Origin: Thalassobaculum litoreum DSM 18839 | Lineage (GTDB): Bacteria > Pseudomonadota > Alphaproteobacteria > Thalassobaculales > Thalassobaculaceae | Reading direction: 5' to 3' | Assembly (NCBI RefSeq): GCF_900102465.1 | Contig: NZ_FNBW01000011.1 | Location: forward strand, 124,001 to 188,000 | DNA length: 64,000 nt | Part shown: piece by piece, positions 17,312-27,539 of the stretch | Layout: the number at the start of each line of letters is the position of its first letter | How positions within the stretch are numbered: the stretch's first letter is position 1 | Made by a program: the position numbers and the translations under genes | The notes under the pieces: model-generated | What the model was told of the DNA's origin: nothing | Databases searched by the model: none | The model's input: the letters and a program-made list of their open reading frames with translations, nothing else

Positions 17312-18772
17312 ATGGTGGAGAGCAGGCCTTCCGAGGGAAGACCCGAGTGGCATGACCCTCCCGTCATGGACACGGTGGCGGGGCAGTGCACGCCCGGGCG
17401 CTATCCAAGAATTACCGGCGACACCGGTCCGCTGCCGGCCGAACGCTCCTCCTATACCAGCCGGGGCGGGTCAGGGCTGGAACTGGCCTTTCTCGGGCTG
17501 GTGTGGGTCCTGGACGCAGGCCTGCTCTGGCATGGCCTATCGCTCGAGCTCTGGCGCGACGGCACCATCGGGCCCGGCGCGTATCCGGTGTTCGCGCTGG
17601 CCGGTCTGCTCGGGCTTACGACGATTCTGATCGTCAAGGCGCTCAGAGTTCGCGAGCTTCTAATCTACTCCCCCTTCGTGCCCGGGCTGCTGGACGACAC
17701 CCGCCTGCAGCGGATCGCCGCCACCATGGGCCGGCAGATCGGCATCCGCGTGCGGGTCGTGACCAAGGATGGGGAGGGCCGGTTCTCCGCCCTCTGGGCC
17801 GGCGCTCGGCGGGGCGGGGCCGACAGCGCCCTGACCGTCGTCGGATCCGACCTGACCACGTTGCCGAATTTTCACGCTTCCGCCCTGTGCGACGGTCGGC
17901 TGGAGCCGATCGGCGGGCTGTTCTTCGATCCCGACCTCCTGGTCGTCGCCGCCGACAGTCCCTGGCAGGACGCGAGCGACCTCGATCGGACGGAAGGTCG
18001 TCTGCGGCTCGGCTTCGGACATCACGAGGATGTCGACCACGCGCTCGATCGCTGGCTCGCCGCGACCCAGGGTTTCGCCTTCGACGCCTCCTACAGCGAG
18101 GATGCAGGCGTCCTGGCCGAGGCGCTGGCCGAGGGTCGGTTGGACGCCGCCGTGCTTCGGCTGTCCCAGATCCGTCAGGCGCTCGGCACCGGCGCGCTGC
18201 GCTGCATCGCGATCTTCTCGCAGCCCCATCTGCACCCCGGCGCCGACGAGGTCTCGCGCTTCGGGGGCTGGGAGTATCCGGTCGCCTCCGGGCACTGGGC
18301 GGCGCTGATGGTGCCGGCGGACATGGCGGCGGCGAAGAGAACGGTGCTGGAGAAGGCGCTGGCGGATGCCATGGCGGAGCTGCCGGCGGATGAAGCCAGC
18401 CTGCGCGGCTGGTCCTATCTACCGGCCGAGACCATGCACCGGGTCATGGACAGTCAGCGCGCCAATCTCGGCCGGCTTCAGGATGCCGCCACAGCGCCGC
18501 ACGCGCCGCGGGGCAAGATCGCCGCCCTGGTGGCCGCGATTGTCGGCCTGGCCGTGTTCCCGTTCGTCATGGTGGAGATCGGCTTTGTCGTCACCGCCTT
18601 CGTCTATGTGGCGGCGCTGATGCTGATCCTGTGGCCGAAGCTGACGACCCGTAGGGCGGTGCTGTCCCTGGTCTGCGCCGCCGGTCTCGCCCTCGGCACG
18701 TATCTGCTGTTCACCAAGGTGTTCAGCATCCTCCTGCCGGCTTCCGATCTGATCGAGGGGATCCTGCGATGA
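17312..18772 (+). CDS. TctB-type TTT subunit with an inserted TctC/Bug-like binding domain
   Basis: This is a 486-aa fusion, over three times the usual 150-aa TctB. Residues about 56-110 form TM1, the TctB loop IGPGAYPVFALAG (87-99) and TM2. Residues about 112-398 then resemble a mature TctC/Bug receptor from end to end: PFVPGLLDD at the start, IGIRVRVVTKDG (the family's V-V-N segment), FFDPDLLVVAADSPW, then SGHWAALMVPADM near the end. TctB resumes with three helices (about 402-421, 423-441, 449-470). The next gene, tctA, overlaps it by ATGA, so the pair is translationally coupled; a normal separate tctC follows. An ATG at 17366 is an alternative start. Basic residues flank the insert (KALRVRE before, APRGK after), which by the positive-inside rule would put it in the cytoplasm, opposite to normal receptors. 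Confidence 0.8.
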   Translation: MVESRPSEGRPEWHDPPVMDTVAGQCTPGRYPRITGDTGPLPAERSSYTSRGGSGLELAFLGLVWVLDAGLLWHGLSLELWRDGTIGPGAYPVFALAGLLGLTTILIVKALRVRELLIYSPFVPGLLDDTRLQRIAATMGRQIGIRVRVVTKDGEGRFSALWAGARRGGADSALTVVGSDLTTLPNFHASALCDGRLEPIGGLFFDPDLLVVAADSPWQDASDLDRTEGRLRLGFGHHEDVDHALDRWLAATQGFAFDASYSEDAGVLAEALAEGRLDAAVLRLSQIRQALGTGALRCIAIFSQPHLHPGADEVSRFGGWEYPVASGHWAALMVPADMAAAKRTVLEKALADAMAELPADEASLRGWSYLPAETMHRVMDSQRANLGRLQDAATAPHAPRGKIAALVAAIVGLAVFPFVMVEIGFVVTAFVYVAALMLILWPKLTTRRAVLSLVCAAGLALGTYLLFTKVFSILLPASDLIEGILR

Positions 18773-20262
18773 ACCTGCTGGTCGATGGTTTCTCCGCCGT
18801 ACTGGAGCTGCAGACCCTGATCTATCTGGCGGGCGCGGTGCTGCTCGGGATCATGGCGGGCGCGATCCCCGGGATCTCCGCCACCATGGGCGTGGCGCTG
18901 CTGGCGCCCCTCACCTTCACGATGGATCCGCTGATCGGCATCCTCAGCCTGGTCGGGGTCTATTGCGGCGCGGTCTATGGCGGCTCGCTTTCCGCCATTC
19001 TGCTCGGCATTCCGGGCACACCCGGCGCAGTGGCCACCACGCTCGACGGCTACGCCATGTCGCGTCAGGGCAAGCCGGGCATCGCGCTGGGCATCGCCAC
19101 CCTGTCGTCGTTCCTCGGCGGCACGCTGAGTGCCGTGGCGCTGATGCTGCTGTCCTATCCGATCGCCGATTTCGCGCTGGCCTTCGGGCCGCAGGAATAT
19201 CTGGCCCTGGTGGTCTTCGCCATGACCGCGATGGCGGCACTGTCCGGCGGCGCCTTCCTGAAGGGGCTGTTCGCCGGCTTCATCGGACTGTTCCTCGCAG
19301 GGATCGGCATCGACGAGACCTACGGCGTGTCGCGCTACCATTTCGGCTACCTGATGTTGATGGGCGGGATCTCGTTCATTCCGGTCACCATCGGCCTGTT
19401 CGCCATTCCCGAGACGCTGCTCAGCATCGAACGGATCGGGCTCGCTCCGCGCCGGGCGATCCGGGTCAACAAGATCCTGCCGGGACGCCGCATCCTCCTA
19501 TCGCTCCTGCCGGCGCAGCTCCGCTCCGCGGTGATCGGCACCATCGTCGGTGCCGTTCCCGGCGCCGGCAGCGACGTGGCCGCCATCGTCGGCTACAGCC
19601 AGGGCAAGGTGCTGTCGCGCCATCCGGAGCGGTTCGGGACCGGTTCGGAAGAGGGTATAGCCTGCGCGGAATCCGCCAACAACTCGGCCACCGGCGGGTC
19701 GCTGATCCCGTTGCTCACCCTCGGCATCCCGGGCGGCGCGGTAACGGCGATCATGCTCGGCACCTTCATGACCCACGGCCTGCAGCCTGGACCGCTGCTG
19801 CTGCACAACAACGCGGAACTGGTCTACCAGATCTTCGCCGGCGTCTTCGTCGCCAATATCCTGCTGCTGGTCTTCGGCCTCAGCGGTTCGAAACTGTTCG
19901 CCCGCGTGCTGCAGATCCCGGAGAGCATCCTGATCCCGGCGATCCTGCTGTTGTGCGCCATCGGCGCCTTCGCCATGCGGACCAATCCGGTCGACGTTCT
20001 GATCATGTTCATCGCCGGCATGGTCGGCTACGTGATGGTCAAGACCGGCATTCCGCGCGCCCCGCTCATCATCGGGCTGATTCTGGGCCCGATGCTGGAG
20101 GGCGAGCTCGCCCGCTCGCTGATCCTGATCGGAAACGACTGGACCGGTCTGTTCACCCCGATCAGCAGCGTGATCTGGCTGCTCGCCATCGCCCCGTTCG
20201 TTCTGCCGCTCGCCCGCCGCGCGACCCGGCAGCTTCGAAGCCGCATCAAAACGAAAAACTAG
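18769..20262 (+). CDS. tctA: TTT transporter large permease subunit (TctA family), second system
   Basis: This 497-aa membrane protein has the TctA marks GAIPGISATMGVALLAPLTF (near residue 27), GIPGTPGAVATTLDGYAM (near 83) and GAVPGAGSDVAAIVGYSQ in the second repeat. The ATG overlaps the TGA of the TctB fusion (ATGA at 18769-18772). It is followed after 12 bases by tctC. The operon order here is B(+C-like insert)-A-C, against B-A-C at 3.8-6.9 kb. Confidence 0.93.
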   Translation: MNLLVDGFSAVLELQTLIYLAGAVLLGIMAGAIPGISATMGVALLAPLTFTMDPLIGILSLVGVYCGAVYGGSLSAILLGIPGTPGAVATTLDGYAMSRQGKPGIALGIATLSSFLGGTLSAVALMLLSYPIADFALAFGPQEYLALVVFAMTAMAALSGGAFLKGLFAGFIGLFLAGIGIDETYGVSRYHFGYLMLMGGISFIPVTIGLFAIPETLLSIERIGLAPRRAIRVNKILPGRRILLSLLPAQLRSAVIGTIVGAVPGAGSDVAAIVGYSQGKVLSRHPERFGTGSEEGIACAESANNSATGGSLIPLLTLGIPGGAVTAIMLGTFMTHGLQPGPLLLHNNAELVYQIFAGVFVANILLLVFGLSGSKLFARVLQIPESILIPAILLLCAIGAFAMRTNPVDVLIMFIAGMVGYVMVKTGIPRAPLIIGLILGPMLEGELARSLILIGNDWTGLFTPISSVIWLLAIAPFVLPLARRATRQLRSRIKTKN

Positions 20263-20274
20263 AGGGAGAAGACA

Positions 20275-21246
20275 ATGCGATTGAACCACCTTACCGGCGC
20301 CGGAAAGGCGCTTGCCCTGGCCGGCGTAGCGCTCGGCCTCGGTTCCGCGCCCGCGCAGGCGGCGGATTACCCACAGAAGCCGGTGGAACTGGTGATCCCG
20401 TTCTCCCAGGGGGGCGGCACCGACCAGGTCGGGCGGATCTTCGCCCAGTATGCCGAGCCGTATCTCGGCACCGAGATCTTCGTGAGCAACCGCACCGGCG
20501 GCAGCGGCGCGGTGGGCTTTGCCTACGGTGCGGCGGCGAAGCCGGACGGGCATGTCATCACGATGGTCGTGACCACCCTGGCGGCCGCCCCGCACACGAT
20601 CGACCAGTATCCGGTGAGCTATGAGGATTTCGCCCCGGTCTGCCTGCTGACTGCCCCGCCGGCGACCCTCGCGGTCCATCCGGACAGCGGCATCACCAGC
20701 CTGGAGGACCTGATCGCCAAGGCGAAGGCCGAGCCGGGCAAGATCACCATCGGCACGGCCGGTCCGGGCAGCAACACCCACCTGATCGCCGCCTCGCTGG
20801 CCGACCAGGCCGGCATCGAGGTGCGCTATGTGCCGAACAAGGGCTCCGGCCCCGCGCTGACCGCGACCTACGGCAAGCACATCGACGTCGCCGTCGCCGA
20901 CAAGGCGGAGGTCGCGCCGTGGATCTCCGACGGTCGCCTGAGAGCGATCACGGTCTTCACCGATGACCCGGCGAACAGCATCGACGGCGTAAAGATGGCC
21001 TCGGAGAGCGGATTTAACATCGATATCGGCTCGTTCCGTGCGATCGGCGCGCCGAAGGGCACGCCGCAGCCGGTTCTCGACGTCCTGATCGAGACCTGCC
21101 GCAAGACGTCCGAGGATCCGGCGTTCGTCGAGCACATCACCAAGACCGGCACCGAACCCTACGTTCTGCTGGGCGAGAAGTTCGGGACCTGGCTCGCCGG
21201 CAAGCACAAGGCGTTCGGTGACGCGGTGAAGGCCGCCGGTCTCTGA
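20275..21246 (+). CDS. tctC: TTT transporter substrate-binding protein (TctC/Bug family), second system
   Basis: This 323-aa protein has a Sec signal (ALALAGVALGLGSAPAQA, cleavage before ADY) and the Bug opening PVELVIPFSQGGGTDQVGR. The later FRAIGAPKGTPQPVLD is the usual C-lobe motif. AGAGGGAGAAGAC is the ribosome-site region. It is the dedicated periplasmic receptor of the second TTT system, in addition to the receptor-like domain inside the TctB fusion. A strong hairpin follows at 21284-21312. Ligand unknown; the linked TauD enzyme suggests a sulfonate, phenoxy or other carboxylate-type compound, by inference. Confidence 0.9.
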   Translation: MRLNHLTGAGKALALAGVALGLGSAPAQAADYPQKPVELVIPFSQGGGTDQVGRIFAQYAEPYLGTEIFVSNRTGGSGAVGFAYGAAAKPDGHVITMVVTTLAAAPHTIDQYPVSYEDFAPVCLLTAPPATLAVHPDSGITSLEDLIAKAKAEPGKITIGTAGPGSNTHLIAASLADQAGIEVRYVPNKGSGPALTATYGKHIDVAVADKAEVAPWISDGRLRAITVFTDDPANSIDGVKMASESGFNIDIGSFRAIGAPKGTPQPVLDVLIETCRKTSEDPAFVEHITKTGTEPYVLLGEKFGTWLAGKHKAFGDAVKAAGL

Positions 21247-21283
21247 TCCGCGAGGCCGGCCGACCCGTCCGAACACTCAAACA

Positions 21284-21312
21284 GGGAGCCGCCCGTCTGC
21301 CGGGCGGCTCCC
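21284..21312 (+). terminator. Hairpin terminator after the second tct operon
   Basis: GGGAGCCGCCCG and CGGGCGGCTCCC form a perfect 12-bp stem around the loop TCTGC, 38 bases after the tctC stop. No T-tract follows, but the stem is strong and well placed. Confidence 0.65.
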
Positions 21313-21577
21313 CACCAGATAAGACCGACCGGCTTACCGTGGCTCCAGTGCCGTACCTGTCGCTGACGGCGCCTCCAACGGCAACTGCAATTGCATCTGC
21401 ACAGGGCTCGCCGGATCGCCGTACCGCAGACGCGAAAGAAAAAATTAACGTCCGCTTCCATAAAATATCGTTGTCGGGCCTCGCCTGACCTCGAGCGATC
21501 CGACCTGAGTGAACCTCTGTTCGCGGCCGGACATCGGGATATCCAGCCACTCCGGCCCACGGCAGATTGACGACATA

Positions 21578-24500
21578 ATGCAGCTAGACCGGCTCCTCCT
21601 ACCGGCCGACTCGATCTTCAATCCTGCCGCCGCTCTACCGGGCACCTACAGCCCGGGGCTGGTCGGGCTGTCGGTCTTCATCGCCATCCTCGCCGCCACC
21701 GTGGCGCTGTCGACCTCCGAGCGGGTCTCCGCGGCGGCCAGCACCGGCGGTCGTGTCGCCTGGCTGGTAGCGGGCGGAGGCTGCATGGGCGGAGGCATCT
21801 GGGGCATGCACTTCGTCGGCATGCTCGCGTTTTCCCTGCCCTGCGGCATCACCTACGACCCGCTCATCACCCTGGGCTCCATGGTTCCCGGCATGATCGC
21901 CAGCGGCACCGCCCTGTGGGTGATCAGCCGGGGCAGTTCTGCCGGTCTCGCCGACCTGATCGGCGGTGCCGGTCTGATGGGTGCCGGCATCGGTGCCATG
22001 CACTACTCGGGAATGGCGGCCATGCGGCTGCCGGCCGTGCTGACCTACGACGCCGTCATGGTTGCGGTCTCCGTGGTCGTGGCCGTGGTGCTCGCGTTCA
22101 TCTCACTGACGGCCCTCTTCCTGCTGCGCCGGAGCGCCGTCCTGCGCCCTCTCGCCATCCCACTAGCCGCCGCGATCATGGGCTGCAGCGTCGCCGGGAT
22201 GCACTACACCGCGATGCAGGCGGCCCTGTTCTTCCCGCTGCCCGGCGAACAGGCCGTCACCAGTGCCTTCGATCCCACCGTCATGGCGATCGTCATCGCG
22301 CTGCTGATCGTATGCTTCGGAATCGCGACCCTGGCCGCGTCCTTCGCCGGCCGGCAATTCGACACGGCGGTGCATCTGCGCGAGGAGATGGCCCGGCGCA
22401 CGGCGCTGGAGCAGGAGGCGCGGGCCGGCCACACCCGACTGCAGACCATCATCGACAACGTGCAGGAAGCGATCATCACGATCGAGGAGTCGGGCACGAT
22501 CGTTCACTGGTCGCCCGGCGCCACCGCCATCTTCGGCTACAGCGCCGAGGAGGTCATCGGCCGGAACGTCTCCCTGCTCATGCCCGACGAGATCGCCCGG
22601 GATCACGACACGCATATCGACACCTATCTGCGCACCGGCGAGGCCAAGATCATCGGCTTCGGCCGCGAGGTGGAAGGCCGCCGCCGCGATGGCTCCCCGG
22701 TGCCCCTCGAGTTGACCATCAGCCGGGCCGATGTGGACGGACGCACCCTGTTTACGGGAATCATGCGGGACATCACCGAACGCAAGCGGATCCTTGAGGA
22801 GCTCATCAGCGCCCGCGAGCAGGCGGATGCGGCGAGCCGGGCCAAGTCGATGTTCCTGGCCAATATGAGCCACGAGATCCGCACGCCGCTGAATCCGATC
22901 ATCGGCATGGCCCACCTGCTTCAGAAGACCGATCTGGACCGGCTGCAGGCGGAATACGCCCGCAAGATCCACCAGTCCGGCCGCCACCTGCTGAAGATCA
23001 TCAACGACATCCTGGACTTCTCCAAGATCGAGGCCGGGCAGCTGACTCTGGAGCAGACGGCGTTCGACCTGGACGAGGTACTGGAAAGCATCGCCTCCGT
23101 GGTCTCCGAGCGGGCCTCGGCCCAGGGGCTCGAACTGGTGTTCGACGTGCCGCTGGACATCCCGCGGCACTATTGCGGCGATCCGCTGCGCCTGAGTCAG
23201 ATCCTGATCAATTTCGCCAACAACGCGGTGAAATTCACCGAGGCGGGCGAGATCGAGGTCAGCGTCGCGCTGCTGGAGGATACCGCCGACACGGTGCGGC
23301 TGCGCTTCACCGTGCGCGACACCGGCATCGGCATCACCGAGGAGCAGCAAAGCCGCCTGTTCCAGTCGTTCCAGCAGGCCGACGAGTCGACGACCCGCCG
23401 GTTCGGCGGCACCGGCCTGGGCCTCGCCATCTCGCGACGCCTCGCCGAACTCATGGCCGGACAGGTCGGGGTCGACAGCACCTTCGGCGAGGGCAGCCGT
23501 TTCTGGCTGGACGTGCCGCTGAAGAAGAACAGCAAGGACGCCTCGATCCTCCTGCCCGAACCCACCTTGCGCGGCTGCCGGGCGCTCGTCGTCGAGGACA
23601 ATCCCTCGGCCCGCCAGGCGCTCTGCGACATGCTGCGGTCGATGACCTTCACAGTCGATTCCTCGGCCAGCGGCCCGGAGGGCCTCGAGCAGGTCCGCAC
23701 CCATCCCGGCTACGACGCGATCTTCGTCGACTGGCGCATGCCCGGCATGGACGGCATCCAGACGATCCGGACCATGAAGGGCCTGGCGTCGCAAGGCTTG
23801 GCCTCGGACCGGCCGGCGCCGGCCTATGTTCTGGTGACGGCGTATGGACGCGAGGATGTCCTGCGAGAGGCAGAGATCGCCGATGTCGACGACATCCTCA
23901 TCAAACCGCTGAACCCGTCGCAGCTGTTCGACTCCGTCGTCCGGGTTCTGCGGCACCGGGCCGGGATCGCGGACGAGGCAGCAACCGTCCGGGGCGATAC
24001 CGCGCCAACCGAACGGCTCTCCATGGAGGGCCGTCGGGTGCTCGTGGTCGAGGACAACGACCTGAACCGCGATGTTGCCATCGACCTCCTGGAAGCCGTC
24101 GGCCTCAGCGTCGACACCGTCGAGAACGGCGCCCTCGCCCTCGATGCCCTCGCCGAGGCCTCCTTCGACGCCGTCCTGATGGATGTGCAGATGCCGGTGA
24201 TGGACGGCTACACGGCCGCCCGGGAATACCGCCGCCGCATGCCCGACAGCGACCTGCCGATCATCGCCATGACCGCCAACGCCATGTCCGGCGACCGGGA
24301 GCGCTGTCTTGAGGCCGGCATGAACGACCACGTGGCCAAGCCGATCGATCCGGACGATCTCTACGCCGTACTCACCCGCTGGCTGGGCACGGCACCGACC
24401 GCCGATCCCACGGCCCAGTCCGCGGACGACGCCGGGGCGATCCCCTTTGTCCATGCCGAGGTCGACGCGGAAGCCGGACTGCGCCGGGTCCTCGGTCGCC

Positions 24501-25051
24501 GGGACCGCTATCTCGAGATGCTCGAACGCTATGCCGACGGTCAGGCGGACGTGGCCGACCGGATCGCCGGCCTGGTCGTGTCCGGGAGTATGGCCGCAGC
24601 CGAGCGCGAGGCACATACCGCCCGCGCCGTCGCGGGCAATATCGGTGCCGCCGGGATCGCGGGCCGGGCCGAGGCGATCGAGAAAGCGATCCAGGCAAGC
24701 CGGCCGACCCACGAGATCGCGCCGTTGATCGACGCCCTGCGGAGCCTGATCCCACCGGTCCTCGACGGTATCCGGGCGCTGTGCGGGCCGTCCTCGTCGG
24801 CAGAGACATCGGCCTCCGCGCATGGCGCCGCCGAAATCGACGCACTTCTGGCGCGGCTGCAGCGGCTGCTGGAGGAAGACGACGCCGAGGCCCTCGACCT
24901 GCTTACCGCCGACGGCCCGACGATCCGCGCCGGCATCGGCGACCGCTTCTACGCGCCGCTGGCCAAGGCCGTTCAGGCCTTCGACTTCGAGGCCGCGCGT
25001 CGCCTCTGCGGTCAGGCCGCAGAGGCGCAACGCGAGGGAGCCGCCTCATGA
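21578..25051 (+). CDS. MHYT-domain hybrid sensor histidine kinase with two receivers and HPt
   Basis: This 1157-aa membrane sensor begins with seven-helix MHYT repeats: MHFVGM (77), MHYSGM (141) and MHYTAM (208), a module proposed to bind copper and sense O2, CO or NO. A PAS domain follows (about 290-400, [17 protein letters not shown]), then HisKA ([13 protein letters not shown], phospho-His near 431), the ATPase ([20 protein letters not shown]), two receiver domains ([12 protein letters not shown] and [12 protein letters not shown]) and a C-terminal HPt ([15 protein letters not shown], His near 1011). A GTG at 21509 is an alternative start. Its TGA overlaps the ATG of the HD-GYP regulator, so the two should form one phosphorelay toward c-di-GMP breakdown. 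Confidence 0.93.
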   Translation: MQLDRLLLPADSIFNPAAALPGTYSPGLVGLSVFIAILAATVALSTSERVSAAASTGGRVAWLVAGGGCMGGGIWGMHFVGMLAFSLPCGITYDPLITLGSMVPGMIASGTALWVISRGSSAGLADLIGGAGLMGAGIGAMHYSGMAAMRLPAVLTYDAVMVAVSVVVAVVLAFISLTALFLLRRSAVLRPLAIPLAAAIMGCSVAGMHYTAMQAALFFPLPGEQAVTSAFDPTVMAIVIALLIVCFGIATLAASFAGRQFDTAVHLREEMARRTALEQEARAGHTRLQTIIDNVQEAIITIEESGTIVHWSPGATAIFGYSAEEVIGRNVSLLMPDEIARDHDTHIDTYLRTGEAKIIGFGREVEGRRRDGSPVPLELTISRADVDGRTLFTGIMRDITERKRILEELISAREQADAASRAKSMFLANMSHEIRTPLNPIIGMAHLLQKTDLDRLQAEYARKIHQSGRHLLKIINDILDFSKIEAGQLTLEQTAFDLDEVLESIASVVSERASAQGLELVFDVPLDIPRHYCGDPLRLSQILINFANNAVKFTEAGEIEVSVALLEDTADTVRLRFTVRDTGIGITEEQQSRLFQSFQQADESTTRRFGGTGLGLAISRRLAELMAGQVGVDSTFGEGSRFWLDVPLKKNSKDASILLPEPTLRGCRALVVEDNPSARQALCDMLRSMTFTVDSSASGPEGLEQVRTHPGYDAIFVDWRMPGMDGIQTIRTMKGLASQGLASDRPAPAYVLVTAYGREDVLREAEIADVDDILIKPLNPSQLFDSVVRVLRHRAGIADEAATVRGDTAPTERLSMEGRRVLVVEDNDLNRDVAIDLLEAVGLSVDTVENGALALDALAEASFDAVLMDVQMPVMDGYTAAREYRRRMPDSDLPIIAMTANAMSGDRERCLEAGMNDHVAKPIDPDDLYAVLTRWLGTAPTADPTAQSADDAGAIPFVHAEVDAEAGLRRVLGRRDRYLEMLERYADGQADVADRIAGLVVSGSMAAAEREAHTARAVAGNIGAAGIAGRAEAIEKAIQASRPTHEIAPLIDALRSLIPPVLDGIRALCGPSSSAETSASAHGAAEIDALLARLQRLLEEDDAEALDLLTADGPTIRAGIGDRFYAPLAKAVQAFDFEAARRLCGQAAEAQREGAAS

Positions 25052-26145
25052 CCTCTACCGGTGACAACCGGCGCACCGTCCTTGTCGTCGACGACACGCC
25101 CGACAACCTGAGCCTGATGAGCGGATTGCTGAAGGATACCTACCGGGTCAGGGTGGCCAATGGCGGCGAACGCGCCCTGGTGATCGCCCGGTCCGACCCG
25201 CAGCCGGATCTCATCCTGCTGGACGTGATGATGCCGGTGATGGACGGGTACGAGGTCTGCCGCCAGTTGAAAGCGGACCCGGCCAGCAGGGACATTCCCG
25301 TGGTCTTCCTGACCGCACGGACCGACCAGGTGGACGAGCAGATCGGTCTTGAGCTCGGGGCGGTCGACTACATCACCAAACCGATCAGCCCGCCGATCGT
25401 CGTCGCCCGGGTCCGCAACCATCTCCAGCTCAAGCACGCGAGCGACGTGCTGCGGAACCAGAACGCGTTCCTGGAGGACGAGGTCGAGCGCCGCACCAGG
25501 GACGTGCGCGCGATCCGCGACGCCGCCATCGTCGCCATGGCGTCGCTTGCCGAGACCCGCGACAACGAGACCGGCAATCACATCCGGCGCACCCAGCACT
25601 ACGTCGGTATCCTGGCGGACGCGATGGCCGCCATGCCGAGGTTCCGGGACATTCTGGTGCCGGAGACCGTCGACCTGCTCTACCGCTCGGCCGCCCTGCA
25701 CGACATCGGCAAGGTTGGCATCCCGGATTCCATTCTGCTGAAGCCCGGCCGTCTGACGGATGAAGAGTTCGCCACGATGAAGACCCACACGGTGCTCGGC
25801 TACGAGGCGCTGAAATCCGCCGAACGCAGCCTGGACAACACCGACATGTCGTTCCTGCGCTACGCCCGGGAGATCGCGCTGACCCACCACGAGCGCTGGG
25901 ACGGTGCCGGCTATCCCCAGGGCCTGGCCGGTGAGGCGATTCCGTTGTCCGGACGGATCATGACGGTGGCCGATGTCTACGACGCGCTGATTTCCGAACG
26001 GGTCTATAAGCCCGCCTATCCCCATGAGGTCGCGGTGCGGCAGATCGAGGACGGGCGCGGCACCCAGTTCGACCCGGACGTGGTGGACGCCTTCATGACG
26101 GTGGCCGACAAGCTGAGAGAAATCTCGGAGTCTTTCGCCGACTGA
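25048..26145 (+). CDS. HD-GYP response regulator (RpfG-like c-di-GMP phosphodiesterase)
   Basis: This 365-aa protein has an N-terminal receiver with phospho-acceptor Asp59 in LILLDVMMP, a short coiled linker (NAFLEDEVERRTRDVRAIRD) and a C-terminal HD-GYP domain. LHDIGKVGIPD near residue 218 holds the metal-binding HD pair and HHERWDGAGYPQG near 280 holds the GYP motif. Both halves look intact, so it should hydrolyse cyclic di-GMP when phosphorylated. The ATG overlaps the TGA of the upstream hybrid kinase (ATGA), tying production to its sensor. Confidence 0.95.
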   Translation: MTSTGDNRRTVLVVDDTPDNLSLMSGLLKDTYRVRVANGGERALVIARSDPQPDLILLDVMMPVMDGYEVCRQLKADPASRDIPVVFLTARTDQVDEQIGLELGAVDYITKPISPPIVVARVRNHLQLKHASDVLRNQNAFLEDEVERRTRDVRAIRDAAIVAMASLAETRDNETGNHIRRTQHYVGILADAMAAMPRFRDILVPETVDLLYRSAALHDIGKVGIPDSILLKPGRLTDEEFATMKTHTVLGYEALKSAERSLDNTDMSFLRYAREIALTHHERWDGAGYPQGLAGEAIPLSGRIMTVADVYDALISERVYKPAYPHEVAVRQIEDGRGTQFDPDVVDAFMTVADKLREISESFAD

Positions 26146-26386
26146 GCCATCATTATCCGTGCCACCAATCGCCGAGAAAGACGGGGACGGAAGACAGGGA
26201 CATTGTCTGCCGTCAGCGATCATGGGGCCGTTCCACAGTGCGAGAACGGTCGCCTCCAGAACCGACGGGCTGCGATCCGCCTGACGCGCGGCGATACGGG
26301 CATGGGACTCGTCTGCCGCGGCACGGCTGGCCGTGGAGGCAGGCTCAAAGAACGGGATATGGTCGTCCTCAAGCGTGTTCACGGCC

Positions 26387-26516
26387 TTAATGCCGGTTGC
26401 AGAAAGATCGGTGCGGCTGCGGGCCGAGTGGGGTGGTGCCGATCAGGATCGCGTGGCTGACCCGCTCGGGGCGCAGGACGGTGAAGATCTGGGCGGCGAG
26501 GCCAATCAACGCGGCT
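26387..26516 (-). pseudogene. Possible alpha/beta-hydrolase remnant in a gene-free stretch
   Basis: Between the HD-GYP gene and the LysR gene (26146-26505) there is no complete gene. On the minus strand a short frame reads LRPERVSHAILIGTTPLGP, which resembles the segment after the nucleophile elbow of alpha/beta hydrolases (RPERV...LVGTTP). It is only about 40 codons and has no start or catalytic residues, so it is at best a decayed fragment. The rest of the 360 bases shows nothing I can support. Confidence 0.3.
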
Positions 26517-27399
26517 GCGCAGACCGGATGTAGCTCAGGAACGCCTTGAAAGCCGGCGGGGCCTGCCGCCTGCTCGGGTAGTAGAGGTGCCACTTTCCGA
26601 TCGTCGGCGACCAGTCCTGGAGAACGCGGATCAATCGGCCGTCGGTCAGTTGCGGTTCGACATACGGCAGCGCGAGGCGGGCCAGACCGGATCCGGCTTC
26701 CGCCGCAGCGCGCGCGTAATGGGCATGGTTGACCGTGAGGCGGCCGTTGGGGGTCAAGGCCACGTCCACGCCGTCCCGGGCGAAGCGCCACGTGAAGATG
26801 CTGCCGCCGGGAAACCGATGGCGGATGCAGTCATGTGCCAGGAGATCGTCCGGATGCTCGGGCACGCCTCGGACCTCGAGGTATCCCGGCGAGGCCACGA
26901 CCGCGTACTCCACCTCGTCGGCGAGCGGAACGGCGATCATGTCCTGCGCCATCTCCAGGCCGAACCGGATGCCGGCGTCATATCCGTCGCGGACGATATC
27001 GACATATCCCGCGTCCTCGATGATCTCCAGGGAGATCTCCGGATAGGTAGCGAGGAAGCCGGGAACGACCGGCATGAGGATGTGCTCGATCGGCGGCGCC
27101 GGCGCGTTGATCCGGACCCGGCCGGCGGGGCGACCGCCGAGCGAAAGGACCTCGTCGACGGCGGCCTCGATGTCGGCGAAGGCCGGTGTGAGTCGGGCCT
27201 GCAAGAGGTCGCCGGCCTCCGTCAGCGCCACGCTCCTGGTGGTCCGGTTCAGCAGCCGGACCTGCATCCGCTCCTCCAACGCGCGCAGGGATTGGCTGAG
27301 CGCCGAGGGGGTCACGCCGCGGTCGGTGGCCGCCTGGCGAAAGCTCCCGGCGCGGGCGACGGCAAGAAACGCTTCGAGATCCTTGTGACGAATATCCAC
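26506..27399 (-). CDS. LysR family transcriptional regulator
   Basis: This 297-aa regulator has the N-terminal HTH (LEAFLAVARAGSFRQAATDR, then TPSALSQSLRALEERMQVRL) and a substrate-binding domain typical of the CrgA-like subgroup. The GTG at 27399 has GGAGG 7 bases upstream and gives the normal length, so I prefer it to the TTG at 27441. It is divergent from the molybdenum hydroxylase pair at 27540-30187 (140-base spacer) and is their likely regulator. Confidence 0.92.
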   Translation of the reverse strand: MDIRHKDLEAFLAVARAGSFRQAATDRGVTPSALSQSLRALEERMQVRLLNRTTRSVALTEAGDLLQARLTPAFADIEAAVDEVLSLGGRPAGRVRINAPAPPIEHILMPVVPGFLATYPEISLEIIEDAGYVDIVRDGYDAGIRFGLEMAQDMIAVPLADEVEYAVVASPGYLEVRGVPEHPDDLLAHDCIRHRFPGGSIFTWRFARDGVDVALTPNGRLTVNHAHYARAAAEAGSGLARLALPYVEPQLTDGRLIRVLQDWSPTIGKWHLYYPSRRQAPPAFKAFLSYIRSAQPR

Positions 27400-27539
27400 G
27401 GGTCGGCCTCCAGCTATTTCGTTAGTTTTTCTAAACACCAAAGTAAGAAAGGCGAGGATTTTCTTGTCAATCGATCCGCCCCAAGTTGGGTTCAGAACCG
27501 CTCGTTCCGTTCCAAGACCGCATGCGAGGAGGCTGTATC

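Noticed and set aside
19498-21276. 592-codon minus-strand frame across tctA/tctC
   Set aside because: No domain or start signal; it is the shadow of two clear TTT genes.
22163-25030. 955-codon open frame antisense to the MHYT hybrid kinase
   Set aside because: It mirrors a gene with intact domains on the other strand and has His/Gly/Asp-rich, domain-less composition typical of antisense frames in high-GC DNA.
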